DNA from: Nocardioidaceae bacterium SCSIO 66511
Lineage (GTDB): Bacteria; Actinomycetota; Actinomycetes; Propionibacteriales; Nocardioidaceae
Reading direction: 5' to 3'
Assembly: GCA_023100825.1 (NCBI GenBank)
Contig: CP095846.1
Location: forward strand, 2,232,001 to 2,296,000
Length of the DNA stretch: 64,000 bases
Positions 11,311 to 21,783 of the stretch are shown here, one piece after another. The position numbers and the translations under genes were made by a program. The notes under the pieces are model-generated. The model was not told where the DNA came from and made no database searches. It was given only the letters and a program-made list of their open reading frames with translations. The first letter of the stretch is position 1. Each line of letters begins with the position of its first letter.

Positions 11311-12287
11311 CGCCGCGTCGCGTGCCGCGTGCGCCGGGGATCACTCGCCCCGGCGAGCTTCCGTCGGTCGTCGCACTCGGCGGCGGTCACGGGCTGGCGG
11401 CGACCCTCGCCGCCGTCCGCCGCATCACCCCCGACATCACCGCCGTCGCGACGGTCGCAGACAACGGCGGTTCGTCCGGCCGCTTACGCGACGAGCTCGG
11501 CGTACTCCCGCCCGGTGATCTGCGGATGGCGCTCGCAGCCCTGTGTGGCGATGACGAATGGGGCCGCATCTGGGCCGACGTTCTGCAGCACCGGTTCAGC
11601 ACCGGAGGCGACCTGCACAACCACGCCGTCGGCAACCTGCTGATCGTCGCGCTGTGGGAGCTGCTCGGCGATCACGTCAACGGGCTCGATCTGGTAGGTC
11701 AGCTGCTGGGAGCGCAAGGCCGGGTGCTGCCGATGAGCTCGGTTCCGCTCGACATCGAGGCGCTCGTCCGCCGCGAGCTCGACGGCGAAGAGGTGATCGG
11801 GCGCGTACGCGGACAGGTCGAGGTGGCATCGACCGATGCCGAGGTGATGGCGGTACGCCTCGACCCACCCGATCCGCCAGCGTGTCCGGAGGCCGTCGAA
11901 GCCATCCGGGCGGCCGACTGGGTCGTGGTCGGGCCCGGATCCTGGTTCACCAGCGTCATTCCGAACCTCCTCGTGCCCGGCATCTTCGATGCGCTGCACG
12001 ACACCGCGGCGAGACGCATCGTCGTGCTCAACCTCGCGGCACAGCCGGGCGAGACGGACGGATTCTCCCCTGAGACGCATCTCGAAGTGCTCACTGCCCA
12101 CGCACCGGATCTCCAGATCGACACGGTGCTTGCCGATCCGGGCACAGTCGACGACACCACCAGCCTCTCGAAGGCCGCCGCTTCTCTCGGCGCCGAGCTG
12201 GTCGTCGCGGATGTCGGCGCCATCGACGGTTCGCCACGGCATGATCCGCTCCGGCTAGCCTCGGTGCTCGAAGACGTCATCGGATAG
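11307..12287 (+). CDS. yvcK: gluconeogenesis factor YvcK / CofD-like protein
   Basis: A 326-residue protein of the YvcK (CofD/UPF0052) family. The nucleotide-sugar-binding motifs are ALGGGHGLAATLAAVR near residue 28 and VADNGGSSGRLRDELG near residue 54. Next come the family's PPGDLRMALAAL and FSTGGDLHNHAVGNL, and VVGPGSWFTSVIPNLLVPGI in the second half. YvcK proteins bind UDP-sugars and are needed for cell-wall homeostasis and growth on gluconeogenic carbon. The GTG start overlaps the rapZ stop by 4 nt, so translation is coupled. whiA follows after a 145-bp gap that holds a short inverted repeat (ACGTCG, 4 nt, CGACGT). Confidence 0.95.
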   Translation: MTPRRVPRAPGITRPGELPSVVALGGGHGLAATLAAVRRITPDITAVATVADNGGSSGRLRDELGVLPPGDLRMALAALCGDDEWGRIWADVLQHRFSTGGDLHNHAVGNLLIVALWELLGDHVNGLDLVGQLLGAQGRVLPMSSVPLDIEALVRRELDGEEVIGRVRGQVEVASTDAEVMAVRLDPPDPPACPEAVEAIRAADWVVVGPGSWFTSVIPNLLVPGIFDALHDTAARRIVVLNLAAQPGETDGFSPETHLEVLTAHAPDLQIDTVLADPGTVDDTTSLSKAAASLGAELVVADVGAIDGSPRHDPLRLASVLEDVIG

Positions 12288-12432
12288 TCGCGGCTGGTCC
12301 GGCGACCGATTGCGCGTAGACCAGCGACAGGTGGCCGTGCGGCGCGTAACGTCGGATTCGACGTAGAGTTGGTCCGTTGTACTCGGACGACGGAGGGTCG
12401 CAGTTGCGACGGAAACGGGGCAGGAACGATCT

Positions 12433-13419
12433 ATGGCAATGACTGCACAAGTCAAAGCGGAGCTCTCGAGCACGACGATCACCAAGGCCTGCTGCCGGAA
12501 GGCCGAAGTGTCGTCGTTATTGCGCTTCGCGGGTGGACTCCACATCGTCAGCGGCAAAGTCGTCGTCGAGGCCGAGCTGGACACGGGGGCGGCAGCACGA
12601 CGGGTTCGCAAGGACATCCAGGAGGTGTACGGCCACGACAGCGAGCTCGTGGTCGTCAACGGTTCCGGCATTCGCAAGGGCACGACGTACGTGGTGCGGG
12701 TCGTCCGTGACGGCGAGGCTCTTGCTCGCCAGACCGGGTTGCTCGACGGACGCGGCAGACCCGTACGCGGGCTTCCTCCGCAGGTGGTCTCCGGCTCGTC
12801 CTGTGACTCGGTCGCTGCCTGGCGTGGAGCGTTCCTCGCCCGCGGCTCGCTGACCGAGCCCGGACGCTCGTCATCGCTCGAGGTGACCTGCCCGGGTCCC
12901 GAGGCGGCACTCGCGCTGTGCGGCGCTTCTCGTCGGTTGGGCATCGCCGCGAAGGCTCGCGAGGTACGCGGTGTCGATCGCGTCGTCATTCGTGACGGCG
13001 AGGCGATCGGCGCAATGCTCACTCGGCTCGGTGCGCACGAGACCCTGCTGGGCTGGGAAGAGCGTCGCATGCGCCGTGAGGTACGCGCGACCGCGAATCG
13101 CCTGGCGAACTTCGACGATGCCAACCTGCGCCGGTCTGCGCGGGCGGCGGTGGCCGCGGGTGCGCGGGTCGAGCGCGCGTTGGAGATCCTCGCCGAAGAC
13201 GTACCCGATCACCTCAAGCTGGCCGGCAGCCTGCGGGTCGAACACAAACAGGCGAGCCTCGAGGAGCTCGGTCAACTGCACGAGCCGCCGCTGACCAAGG
13301 ACGCCATCGCCGGGCGGATCCGGCGACTGCTGGCGATGGCCGACAAGCGGGCCAAGGAGCAGGGCGTACCCGACACCGAGGCGTCGCTCACCGACGACAT
13401 GCTGCGCGAGGACGCCTAG
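12433..13419 (+). CDS. whiA: sporulation/cell-division regulator WhiA
   Basis: A 328-residue WhiA protein. It has an N-terminal LAGLIDADG-type domain ([38 protein letters not shown]) and a C-terminal helix-turn-helix domain ([22 protein letters not shown], then the [11 protein letters not shown] helix). WhiA is a DNA-binding regulator of division genes across Gram-positives and of sporulation in Streptomyces. The start is ATG at 12433, with a second in-frame ATG two codons on; GGCAGGAACG upstream serves as ribosome-binding site. Its TAG overlaps the TAG of the convergent methyltransferase gene within CTAG. Confidence 0.97.
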   Translation: MAMTAQVKAELSSTTITKACCRKAEVSSLLRFAGGLHIVSGKVVVEAELDTGAAARRVRKDIQEVYGHDSELVVVNGSGIRKGTTYVVRVVRDGEALARQTGLLDGRGRPVRGLPPQVVSGSSCDSVAAWRGAFLARGSLTEPGRSSSLEVTCPGPEAALALCGASRRLGIAAKAREVRGVDRVVIRDGEAIGAMLTRLGAHETLLGWEERRMRREVRATANRLANFDDANLRRSARAAVAAGARVERALEILAEDVPDHLKLAGSLRVEHKQASLEELGQLHEPPLTKDAIAGRIRRLLAMADKRAKEQGVPDTEASLTDDMLREDA

Positions 13420-14309
13420 TACTCGTCGTTGCGCATGGTCCGTGCCAGTTCGGCGATATCGGCCGGTGTCACCCGGCAACATCCACCGACGGCGGCGGCC
13501 CCGGCCGCGACCCAGTGTTCGGCAAGGCCCGCGTCGAAGGACGACTGCCCGGTCCATTGCCGGTCGGCCCAGCCCTCGCCGCTGTTCGGGTAGACGACGA
13601 TCGGCTTGTCGGTCGCCGCACGGGCCACGCGAACGGCGGGTTCGACGTCGGCAGGTGCGCAGCAGTTGACGCCGACTGCGACGATCTCGGCAGCGTCGGC
13701 AACGACGGCGAAGGCCTCGTCGAGTGGCTGCCCGGCGCGGGTGCGGTCGCCGTCGATGGTGTACGTCAGCCACGCCGGCACCGCACGGCCGTACATCGCG
13801 CGTACGAGCGCCTCGGCCTCGTCTGTGTCGGGAACCGTCTCCAGTGCGAGTACATCTGCGCCGGCATCGCAGAGGACATCGAGGCGCGGCGTATGCCATG
13901 CGGCGAGCTCGGCGACGGAGAGGCCGTAACGGCCGCGATACTCCGAGCCGTCGGCGAGAGCCGCGCCGTAAGGTCCGGCCGATGCGGCCACCCAACGGCG
14001 GACGCCATCGGATCCGACCTCGTCGCGCGCCGCGACAGCGAGCTCGACCGCTCGACGGATCAACCGTGCTGCCTCGGACTCCGCGAGTCCGCGCTCGGCA
14101 AAGCCGCCGAAACTCGCCTGATACGTCGCAGTGGTGGCGACCTGGGCGCCGGCCCGATAGAACGTCTCGTGTGTGGCAGTGATCTCGGCAGGATCGTCGA
14201 CGAGAAGTCGCGCCGACCACAGTTTGTCCGAGAGGTCGTTACCGCGTCGCTCCAGCTCGGTCGCGAGTCCGCCATCGAGGATCGTCGGCGGGCCGTCGAA
14301 GAGGTCCAC
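13416..14309 (-). CDS. mmuM: homocysteine S-methyltransferase
   Basis: A 297-residue zinc methyltransferase of the MmuM/homocysteine methyltransferase family. It opens with the family's [14 protein letters not shown]. It carries the zinc cysteines in GVNCCAP and [11 protein letters not shown], plus the [19 protein letters not shown] stretch typical of this group. It would transfer a methyl group from S-methylmethionine (or SAM) to homocysteine to give methionine in the cytoplasm. I chose GTG at 14309, just before the conserved fold begins; the longer frame from 14384 adds 25 low-complexity residues that run into the gap promoter. It overlaps whiA tail-to-tail by 4 bp. Confidence 0.9.
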   Translation of the reverse strand: MDLFDGPPTILDGGLATELERRGNDLSDKLWSARLLVDDPAEITATHETFYRAGAQVATTATYQASFGGFAERGLAESEAARLIRRAVELAVAARDEVGSDGVRRWVAASAGPYGAALADGSEYRGRYGLSVAELAAWHTPRLDVLCDAGADVLALETVPDTDEAEALVRAMYGRAVPAWLTYTIDGDRTRAGQPLDEAFAVVADAAEIVAVGVNCCAPADVEPAVRVARAATDKPIVVYPNSGEGWADRQWTGQSSFDAGLAEHWVAAGAAAVGGCCRVTPADIAELARTMRNDEY

Positions 14310-14374
14310 GCACCGAGCGTACGACGGCCTGCCGGCGGGCTCCCGCTTCGGCCCCGATCGCACGGAACCGGTAG

Positions 14375-15424
<1,050 letters not shown>

Positions 15425-15435
15425 GCCCGCGACCA

Positions 15436-16626
15436 GTGCGAACGATCGACGACCTCGGCGACCTCCGCGGGCGCCGCGTACTCGTACGAAGCGATCTGAA
15501 CGTTCCGCTCGACGGCACGACGATCACCGATGACGGGCGGGTACGCGCAAGCCTGCCCACCCTCACCCACCTGCGCGACGCGGGCGCTCGGGTGATCGTC
15601 ACGGCACATCTTGGCCGTCCGAAGGGTACGCCCGACCCCGCGTACTCGCTGGCACCGGTCGCCGCGCGACTCGGCGAGCTGCTCGGCGGCGACGTGGCGC
15701 TGGCGACCGACACGGTCGGTGAGTCCGCCCGCAGTACGGTCAACGCCCTCGACGACGGCCAGGTCTGCGTCCTCGAGAACGTCCGCTTCAACGCGGGTGA
15801 GACGAGCAAGGACGACGCCGAGCGCGCCGCCTTCGCCGGTGAGCTCGCGAGCCTTGCGGATGTGTTCGTCTCCGACGGCTTCGGTGTCGTGCATCGCAAG
15901 CAGGCCAGCGTTTACGACGTCGCGAAACTGCTGCCGCACGCCGCCGGCGGGCTCGTCGAGAAGGAGACCGAGGTGCTGCGACGCCTCACCGAGTCACCCG
16001 ATCGGCCGTACGCCGTGGTGCTTGGCGGCTCCAAGGTGTCCGACAAGCTCGGCGTCATCGACAGCCTGCTGGAGAAGGCCGATACGTTGCTGGTGGGCGG
16101 CGGGATGGTGTTCACCTTCCTCGCCGCGCAGGGCTACGAGGTGGGCAAGTCGCTGCTCGAGGCCGATCAGCTCGACACGGTTCGGGGCTACCTGGCGGAA
16201 GCGAAGGAGCGCGGCGTCGACATCGTGCTGCCGACCGACATCGTGGTCGCACCGGAGTTCGCCGCCGATGCTCCAGCGACGGTCGTCGCTGCGGACGCGA
16301 TGCCCGCCGACCAGCTCGGCCTCGACATCGGGCCCGAGTCGGCGGCGGCATTCGCCGAGGCGATCCGCGGCGCGCGTACCGTCTTCTGGAACGGCCCGAT
16401 GGGCGTCTTCGAGATGGAAGCCTTCGCCGCGGGCACGCGTACCGTCGCCGAGGCGCTCACGGAGGTCGACGGTCTGTCCGTCGTCGGCGGGGGAGACTCC
16501 GCGGCCGCCGTTCGTACGCTCGGCTTCGCCGACAGCCGGTTCGGGCACATCTCGACCGGCGGCGGAGCAAGCCTGGAGTTCCTCGAGGGCAAGACACTGC
16601 CCGGCCTCGACGTACTGGAGAACTGA
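15436..16626 (+). CDS. pgk: phosphoglycerate kinase
   Basis: A 396-residue enzyme that makes ATP from 1,3-bisphosphoglycerate. It shows the N-terminal substrate motif [13 protein letters not shown], the HLGRPKG segment, LENVRFN, and [13 protein letters not shown] (usually DAFG-AHR). The nucleotide domain has [24 protein letters not shown] and a closing GGGDSAAAV and [16 protein letters not shown] at 15436 is 11 bp after gap; a longer frame overlapping gap is not homologous. Its stop is 1 bp before the tpiA start. Confidence 0.98.
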   Translation: MRTIDDLGDLRGRRVLVRSDLNVPLDGTTITDDGRVRASLPTLTHLRDAGARVIVTAHLGRPKGTPDPAYSLAPVAARLGELLGGDVALATDTVGESARSTVNALDDGQVCVLENVRFNAGETSKDDAERAAFAGELASLADVFVSDGFGVVHRKQASVYDVAKLLPHAAGGLVEKETEVLRRLTESPDRPYAVVLGGSKVSDKLGVIDSLLEKADTLLVGGGMVFTFLAAQGYEVGKSLLEADQLDTVRGYLAEAKERGVDIVLPTDIVVAPEFAADAPATVVAADAMPADQLGLDIGPESAAAFAEAIRGARTVFWNGPMGVFEMEAFAAGTRTVAEALTEVDGLSVVGGGDSAAAVRTLGFADSRFGHISTGGGASLEFLEGKTLPGLDVLEN

Positions 16627-16627
16627 C

Positions 16628-17440
16628 GTGGCAAACAGCCGCACCCCGCTGATGGCGGGCAACTGGAAGTCGAACCTCAACCACCAGGAGGCCGTCGTCC
16701 TGGTGCAGAAGCTCGCCTGGACGCTGCAGGACAAGAAGCACGACTTCGCGCGTTCCGAGATCGCCGTGATCCCGCCGTTCACCGATCTGCGCAGCGTGCA
16801 GACCCTGGTCGACGGCGACCGACTCAAGATCACCTATGGCGCGCAAGACGTGTCGGTACACGACGGCGGCGCGTACACGGGCGAGGTCTCCGCGGCGATG
16901 CTGGCCAAGCTCGGCTGCACCTACGTCGTCGTCGGACACTCCGAGCGCCGGGAGTATCACGGCGAGGACGACGCGACGGTCTCGGTCAAGGCACAGAAGA
17001 CGATCGCGGCCGATATGACGCCGATCGTTTGCGTCGGCGAAGGCCTCGAGGTACGCCAGGCGGGCGAGCAGGTCGAGCACACGGTCGCGCAGGTAGACGG
17101 AGCACTGGCCGGGTTGACTGCAGAGCAGGTCGCCGGTCTCGTGATCGCGTACGAGCCGGTCTGGGCGATCGGCACCGGCGAGGTCGCGACACCTGCCGAT
17201 GCGCAGGAGGTGTGTGCGGCGATCCGTGGCCGCCTCGCCGAGACGGTCGCGCCAGAGGCCGCCGAGGCGACGCGTATCCTGTACGGTGGGTCGGTCAAGG
17301 CGACCAACATCGCGTCGATCATGGCGCAGCCCGACGTCGACGGAGCCCTCGTCGGCGGCGCTAGCCTGAAGGCCGATGAGTTCGCCGCGATCGGCCGGTA
17401 CTACGACATGCCCGATCTGAACCTCGACAACAACACGTAA
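16628..17440 (+). CDS. tpiA: triose-phosphate isomerase
   Basis: A 270-residue TIM barrel interconverting dihydroxyacetone phosphate and glyceraldehyde 3-phosphate. It has the N-terminal [14 protein letters not shown] (catalytic Asn/Lys), [15 protein letters not shown] (catalytic His), the [15 protein letters not shown] loop (catalytic Glu) and [11 protein letters not shown] (phosphate binding). GTG at 16628 follows the pgk stop by 1 bp. The same reading frame is open far upstream inside pgk, but that stretch is not homologous to TIM. It completes the lower-glycolysis operon and is followed by secG after 12 bp. Confidence 0.98.
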   Translation: MANSRTPLMAGNWKSNLNHQEAVVLVQKLAWTLQDKKHDFARSEIAVIPPFTDLRSVQTLVDGDRLKITYGAQDVSVHDGGAYTGEVSAAMLAKLGCTYVVVGHSERREYHGEDDATVSVKAQKTIAADMTPIVCVGEGLEVRQAGEQVEHTVAQVDGALAGLTAEQVAGLVIAYEPVWAIGTGEVATPADAQEVCAAIRGRLAETVAPEAAEATRILYGGSVKATNIASIMAQPDVDGALVGGASLKADEFAAIGRYYDMPDLNLDNNT

Positions 17441-17452
17441 GGCCCCTCCGCT

Positions 17453-17689
17453 GTGATTATTTTCTTCGAGGTAGTCCTCGTCGTCTCGAGCCTGGTGATG
17501 ATTCTGCTCGTGCTGATGCACAAGGGCCGTGGCGGCGGACTGTCCGATATGTTCGGCGGCGGTGTTTCGAGCGGCCTCGGCGGATCGTCGGTCGCTGAGC
17601 GCAACCTCGACCGACTCACGATCGGCACCGCGGTGATCTGGGCGGTCAGCATCGTTGCCCTGGGGTTGCTGTTGAAGGTGTCGGCCTGA
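17453..17689 (+). CDS. secG: preprotein translocase subunit SecG
   Basis: A 78-residue inner-membrane component of the SecYEG channel. Two transmembrane helices (residues 2-21 and 55-74) flank a glycine-rich loop (KGRGGGLSDMFGGG), the classic SecG layout. It starts with GTG at 17453, 12 bp after tpiA. The tpiA-secG neighbourhood is common in actinobacteria. Confidence 0.95.
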   Translation: MIIFFEVVLVVSSLVMILLVLMHKGRGGGLSDMFGGGVSSGLGGSSVAERNLDRLTIGTAVIWAVSIVALGLLLKVSA

Positions 17690-17748
17690 AATAGTGGCCG
17701 CCGAATAGCCACACTGCACACTGAGAGCCCGACCCGGGAGGTCAATTC

Positions 17749-18105
17749 GTGGCCAGTGGAAGTGCAATCCGTGGGACCCGAATCGGGTCGGGACCCATGG
17801 GCGAGGATGTACGCGGCGCGCCTGCCCCGCGTACGTACATCAACTACTACTGCGGCAATGGTCATGCGACCACGTTGAGCTTCAACGCGGGAGTCGAACC
17901 ACCCGAGCGGTGGGACTGCCCCAGCTGCGGGCTACCCGCCGGCGATGACGAGAACAACCCGCCGCCGCCGGTGCGCATCGAGCCGTACAAAACACATCTC
18001 GCGTACGTCAAGGAGCGTCGCTCCGACGACGAGGCCGCGGCGATCCTGAACGAAGCGCTCTCGGACCTTCGTACCCGTCGCAAGAACGGCGAAGCGATCT
18101 ACTAG
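17749..18105 (+). CDS. rbpA: RNA polymerase-binding protein RbpA
   Basis: A 118-residue actinobacterial transcription factor that binds the principal sigma factor and the beta subunit and stabilises open complexes. It shows the zinc-site region NYYCGNGHATTLSF and WDCPSCGLPAG. A basic linker and the sigma-interaction domain (TYxKTHLAYVKERRSDDEAAAILNE pattern) end in LRTRRKNGEAIY. Start GTG at 17749 follows GGGAGGTCAATTC. It is 59 bp after secG and may have its own promoter. Confidence 0.96.
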   Translation: MASGSAIRGTRIGSGPMGEDVRGAPAPRTYINYYCGNGHATTLSFNAGVEPPERWDCPSCGLPAGDDENNPPPPVRIEPYKTHLAYVKERRSDDEAAAILNEALSDLRTRRKNGEAIY

Positions 18106-18159
18106 GTCGTCACGGCGGGATCCGGCCATCTTGGTGTGCGGTCGCGCACCTGCGCGACG

Positions 18160-18545
18160 GGACTCCTGTCACGGCAGCCCCGTACGTACCAACGGGCACG
18201 GCAACCGCCCGCTTTGCATGGTGTTCCTGCCATGCAAAGCGGCACTTCACCATGTCTACTTGGTGAACTGCCAGCACCGACCGCGCAGAAGCCAACCGGA
18301 ACGGGAAAGCCGGCGGGCAACCCCAGCCAGGTAGCTGCGGCTCCCGCGTCGCCGCGTCTTTTGCCGAGCCAGAACGCGACGGGATGCCGACAGCGAGGCG
18401 AAATCGGGCAGCCGAGTGGTCGCATCGAAGGAGCGGGAGAGCCGACCGTGACGAGAAGGGAAGCGTCGAGTGGTCGGCCGAAGAAGCAGGGAAGCCCGAC
18501 TGTGAAGCCAAGTCGGGGCAGGCGGGTAGTCGGGTCGGGGAGCCC
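18160..18545. repeat. second, partial copy of the composite palindromic repeat
   Basis: The only sizeable gene-free stretch between rbpA and pgl (18106-18558) aligns with 1389-1640, starting at ACTCCTG(C/T)CACGGCAGCC. It includes the ACGTACC block, both hairpins, and CCCGCGTCGCCGCGTCTTT. After 18380 it continues with degenerate ~55-bp units (GTGGTCG... GCGGGAGAGCCGACC...). The left inverted half, the nested palindrome and the 32-bp palindrome of the first copy are absent. No gene is supported here. Confidence 0.85.
18211..18267. repeat. paired hairpins, covarying with those at 1444-1499
   Basis: Arms GCTTTGCATGG (18211-18221) and CCATGCAAAGC (18230-18240) are perfect 11-bp complements. Compared with the first copy, a C-G pair has become T-A on both sides, so the stem is preserved by a double change. 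The second hairpin, TTCACCA (18246-18252) with TGGTGAA (18261-18267), is perfect here. Confidence 0.85.
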
Positions 18546-18558
18546 GGGAGTCAGTGCC

Positions 18559-19296
18559 TCAGAGGGCACTCGCGGCCGCGGCATCGAGGTGCCAGACGGT
18601 CTCGACCTCGCCGCGTACGCCGGTCGCCGGCGACTCCTGTACGTCGGTAACCGCGGAGAGCGAGCGAGCGACGGCGTCGGCCTTGCCTGCACCCGACACG
18701 ATGAACCAGACGGCGCGTGACCGGTTGAGCGCGCCGAAGGTCAGGCTGATGCGTTCGGGAGGCGGTTTGGGGGAGTCGGTGACGGCGACGGTGATCCGGT
18801 CATCGACGGACAGCTGCGGATAGCCGGGAAACAGCGATGCGATGTGGCCGTCGGGCCCCAGCCCCAACAACAGGAGATCGAAGGATCCGGCGCCGAATGC
18901 TCGTACCTCGTCGCCGTAGGCGTCTGCCGCCGCGTCGAGGTCGCCTGCGTCGGACGACGGCATCTGGTGAATACGAGACTCGCGTGCGCCGAGGTCGGTC
19001 AGCATCGCCTCTCGCGCTTGTACGGCATTTCGGTCGGGCGAGTCGGCGGCTACGAACCGCTCATCGCCCCACCAGAACTCCACCGAGGTCCACTCCACGT
19101 CGCCCCGGCGTGGAGATGCGGCGACCGCCCGGTAGAGGTCGTTGGCGATGGTGCCGCCGGTCAGTCCGAGGTGTGGGACCCGACCGGATCGCTGTACGTC
19201 TGCGAGGCGTCCGATGAGTCGGTCGGCCACGTCGCCGACCAGACCCGTGGCGTCTGCGTGTCGTACGACCTCGGACTCTGTGGGGAGCTCGCTCAT
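18559..19296 (-). CDS. pgl: 6-phosphogluconolactonase
   Basis: A 245-residue enzyme of the DevB/Pgl type that hydrolyses 6-phosphogluconolactone in the oxidative pentose phosphate pathway. It contains LGLTGGTIANDLY near residue 43, the EFWWGDERFV signature, the DLLLLGLGPDGHIASLFPG catalytic region and SPKPPPERISLTFGALN. Start ATG at 19296 overlaps the opcA stop as ATGA. It is the last gene of the tkt-tal-pgi-zwf-opcA-pgl operon, with the repeat element immediately downstream. Confidence 0.95.
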   Translation of the reverse strand: MSELPTESEVVRHADATGLVGDVADRLIGRLADVQRSGRVPHLGLTGGTIANDLYRAVAASPRRGDVEWTSVEFWWGDERFVAADSPDRNAVQAREAMLTDLGARESRIHQMPSSDAGDLDAAADAYGDEVRAFGAGSFDLLLLGLGPDGHIASLFPGYPQLSVDDRITVAVTDSPKPPPERISLTFGALNRSRAVWFIVSGAGKADAVARSLSAVTDVQESPATGVRGEVETVWHLDAAAASAL

Positions 19297-20243
19297 GCCG
19301 ACGCCTTCCGCTTCTTGGATCTCGCCGCAGCCGCCGTACGCTCGGCGCGGCTGAGCACCTGCTTGACGGTCTGCGCGTACACCTCGTCTTCGTCGAGCCG
19401 GCGTAGGTCTTCGGCCAGGCACTCGGCGACCGTGCGGCGGTTCAGGGCTACCGGTCGATCGGCCTCGCCCGGAATGGTGAAGGTGCCGGTGCTACCGGCA
19501 TCACGGTGGACGACGACATCGCCGGAGGCCGTACGCAGCCGCACGTCGGTCAGGCCGGGTCCGCGCGACGTGACATGCTCGATCTCGACGTCGAGCCGAG
19601 ACTCCAGCCACGCACACATCAGGTCCGCGCTCGGGTTCGCGCGAGCGGCGGCGATGCGGCCGGACAACACGGGCTCATCGACCTGATCGAGTGCCGCGGC
19701 CAGCAGGGCGCGCCAAGGCGTCAGCCGGGTCCACGCAAGGTCGGTGTCACCGGCGGCGTAGTGCCTGGCCGCGTTGAGCAGCGCCTTGTGTTTGGATCCG
19801 CGGGATGCGGCCGCGTCGGTGATGCGGCGTTGGGCGAGTTGCCCGATCGCATCTCCGCTCGGATCGTCGGGAGCGTCGGTCGGCCACCAGACGACGACGG
19901 GGGAGTCGGGTAGCAGCAGCGGGAGCACAGCGGACTCCGCGTGACGTACGAGCTCGCCGCTCACGCGCAACAGCAGTGACTCGCCGGGGGAGTCATCGCC
20001 GATCGAGACCCGCGCGTCGAGCTGGGCCTTGCCTCGCGTCGATCGTCGCACCAGCCCGATCACGCGTGAGGGGTGCTCCGACGACACCTCCGCCGCGGCC
20101 TTCATCGCGTCGTAGTGCGACGCCTCATCGGTGACGACCACCAGCGTCATCACCATGTCCATCGCTGGGCTGCCCGCATTCCGGCGCGCGTGTACGAGCG
20201 CGGACGCGATGTCCGACGAAGTGGTATCGGTCAGCTCGAACAC
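19293..20243 (-). CDS. opcA: glucose-6-phosphate dehydrogenase assembly protein OpcA
   Basis: A 316-residue actinobacterial/cyanobacterial OpcA, which promotes assembly and activity of G6PDH. It shows MDMVMTLVVVTD near residue 30, a central LLPLLLPDSPVVVWWPTDAPDDPS block characteristic of the family, and DLAWTRLTPWRALLAAALDQ. It ends in a basic AARSKKRKASA tail. I chose GTG at 20243 because the upstream part of the frame is antisense-like to zwf and not homologous. It lies 16 bp downstream of zwf and overlaps pgl. Confidence 0.93.
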   Translation of the reverse strand: MFELTDTTSSDIASALVHARRNAGSPAMDMVMTLVVVTDEASHYDAMKAAAEVSSEHPSRVIGLVRRSTRGKAQLDARVSIGDDSPGESLLLRVSGELVRHAESAVLPLLLPDSPVVVWWPTDAPDDPSGDAIGQLAQRRITDAAASRGSKHKALLNAARHYAAGDTDLAWTRLTPWRALLAAALDQVDEPVLSGRIAAARANPSADLMCAWLESRLDVEIEHVTSRGPGLTDVRLRTASGDVVVHRDAGSTGTFTIPGEADRPVALNRRTVAECLAEDLRRLDEDEVYAQTVKQVLSRAERTAAAARSKKRKASA

Positions 20244-20259
20244 GTGCGTTGTCCCTTCC

Positions 20260-21780
20260 TCATGGACGCCGCCAGGTACGTCCGTCTCGGGCGAGCATCT
20301 CGTCGGCCGACGCGGGACCCCACGTACCGGACGGGTACTGGTCGGGTTTGCCGTCGGCCTGCCAGAACTCGATGATCGGGTCGAGGATGCGCCACGCGAG
20401 CTCGACCTCCTCATGCCGCGGGAACAGCGGCGGGTCACCCAGGAGAACGTCGAGGATGAGCCGTTCGTACGCCTCGGGGCTGGACTCGACGAAGGCGCCG
20501 CCGTACGCGAAGTCCATGTTGACGTCGCGGATCTCCATCGCCGTACCGGGCACCTTCGCGCCGAACCTGAGCGTGACGCCCTCGTCCGGCTGGATGCGCA
20601 TGACGAGTGCGTTCTGGCCGAGCTCCTCGACGGCCGTTGCCTCGAAGGGCAAGTGCGGCGCACGCTTGAACACGACCGCCACCTCGGTGACACGGCGCCC
20701 GAGCCGCTTGCCCGTACGAAGGTAGAACGGCACACCGGCCCACCGGCGCGTCGCGATGTCGAGCCGGATCGCCGCGTACGTCTCGGTCGTGGACCTCGAC
20801 GAGATGTCCTTCTCCTCGAGGTAGCCGGGTACCTTCTCGCCGCTGGCCCATCCCGGTGCGTACTGGCCGCGGACCGTGTGCTCGTCGAGCCGCGCGGGAA
20901 GTCGTACCGACGACAGGATCTTCTGCTTCTCGATCCGCAGCGCCCGCGCGGAGAACGACACCGGCTCTTCCATCGCCACCAGGGCCATCAGCTGCAGAAG
21001 GTGATTCTGGATCACATCGCGGGCGGCTCCGATGCCGTCGTAGTAGCCGGCTCGACCGCCGATGCCGATGTCTTCGGCCATCGTGATCTGCACATGGTCG
21101 ACATAGTTGGAGTTCCACACGGGCTCGAACAACCCGTTCGCGAAACGGAACGCCAGAATGTTCTGGACGGTCTCCTTGCCGAGGTAGTGGTCGATGCGAA
21201 ACACCGACTCGGGCGGGAAGACCTCGGAGACGATCGCGTTGAGCTCTTTCGCGCTCTGCAGATCGTGGCCGAACGGCTTCTCGATGACGACCCGGCGCCA
21301 GGAGTCGCCGTGCTGGTCGGCGAGTCCGTGCTTGCGCAGCTTGTCGATGACCGTGGGAAAGAATCCCGGCGGGATCGACAGGTAGAACGCGTGGTTGCCG
21401 CGGGTGCCGCGGGCGACATCGAGCTCCTCGACGGTCTCGCGGAGGTGTTCGTACGCCTCGTCGTCGTCGAAGTCGCCCGAGACGAAGCGGAAGCCCTCGG
21501 CGAGCTGGTCCCACACCTCTTGGCGGAACGGCGTACGCGCATGAGTCTTGGCCGAGTCGTAGACGACCTGCGCGAAGTCCTGGTTCTCCCAGTCTCGTCG
21601 CGCGAATCCCACCAGCGAGAATCCCGGTGGCAACAGGCCGCGGTTCGCGAGGTCGTAGATCGCCGGGATCAGCTTTTTGCGGGCAAGGTCTCCGGTGACG
21701 CCGAACATCACCATGCTGCAGGGCCCGGCGATCTGCGGGAGCCGCCGATCACGCGGATCGCGCAGCGGGTTCTGCTCCAT
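20260..21780 (-). CDS. zwf: glucose-6-phosphate 1-dehydrogenase
   Basis: A 506-residue NADP-dependent enzyme that starts the oxidative pentose phosphate pathway. The coenzyme motif is FGVTGDLARKKLIPAIYDL (near residue 26). The substrate/active-site motif is RIDHYLGKETVQNILAFRFANG. The EKPFGHDLQSAKELN and YQQL-equivalent regions are also present. Start ATG at 21780; pgi ends 3 bp upstream of it. A 999-residue frame on the opposite strand spans this gene but is only a codon-bias shadow. Confidence 0.98.
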   Translation of the reverse strand: MEQNPLRDPRDRRLPQIAGPCSMVMFGVTGDLARKKLIPAIYDLANRGLLPPGFSLVGFARRDWENQDFAQVVYDSAKTHARTPFRQEVWDQLAEGFRFVSGDFDDDEAYEHLRETVEELDVARGTRGNHAFYLSIPPGFFPTVIDKLRKHGLADQHGDSWRRVVIEKPFGHDLQSAKELNAIVSEVFPPESVFRIDHYLGKETVQNILAFRFANGLFEPVWNSNYVDHVQITMAEDIGIGGRAGYYDGIGAARDVIQNHLLQLMALVAMEEPVSFSARALRIEKQKILSSVRLPARLDEHTVRGQYAPGWASGEKVPGYLEEKDISSRSTTETYAAIRLDIATRRWAGVPFYLRTGKRLGRRVTEVAVVFKRAPHLPFEATAVEELGQNALVMRIQPDEGVTLRFGAKVPGTAMEIRDVNMDFAYGGAFVESSPEAYERLILDVLLGDPPLFPRHEEVELAWRILDPIIEFWQADGKPDQYPSGTWGPASADEMLARDGRTWRRP

Positions 21781-21783
21781 GCG

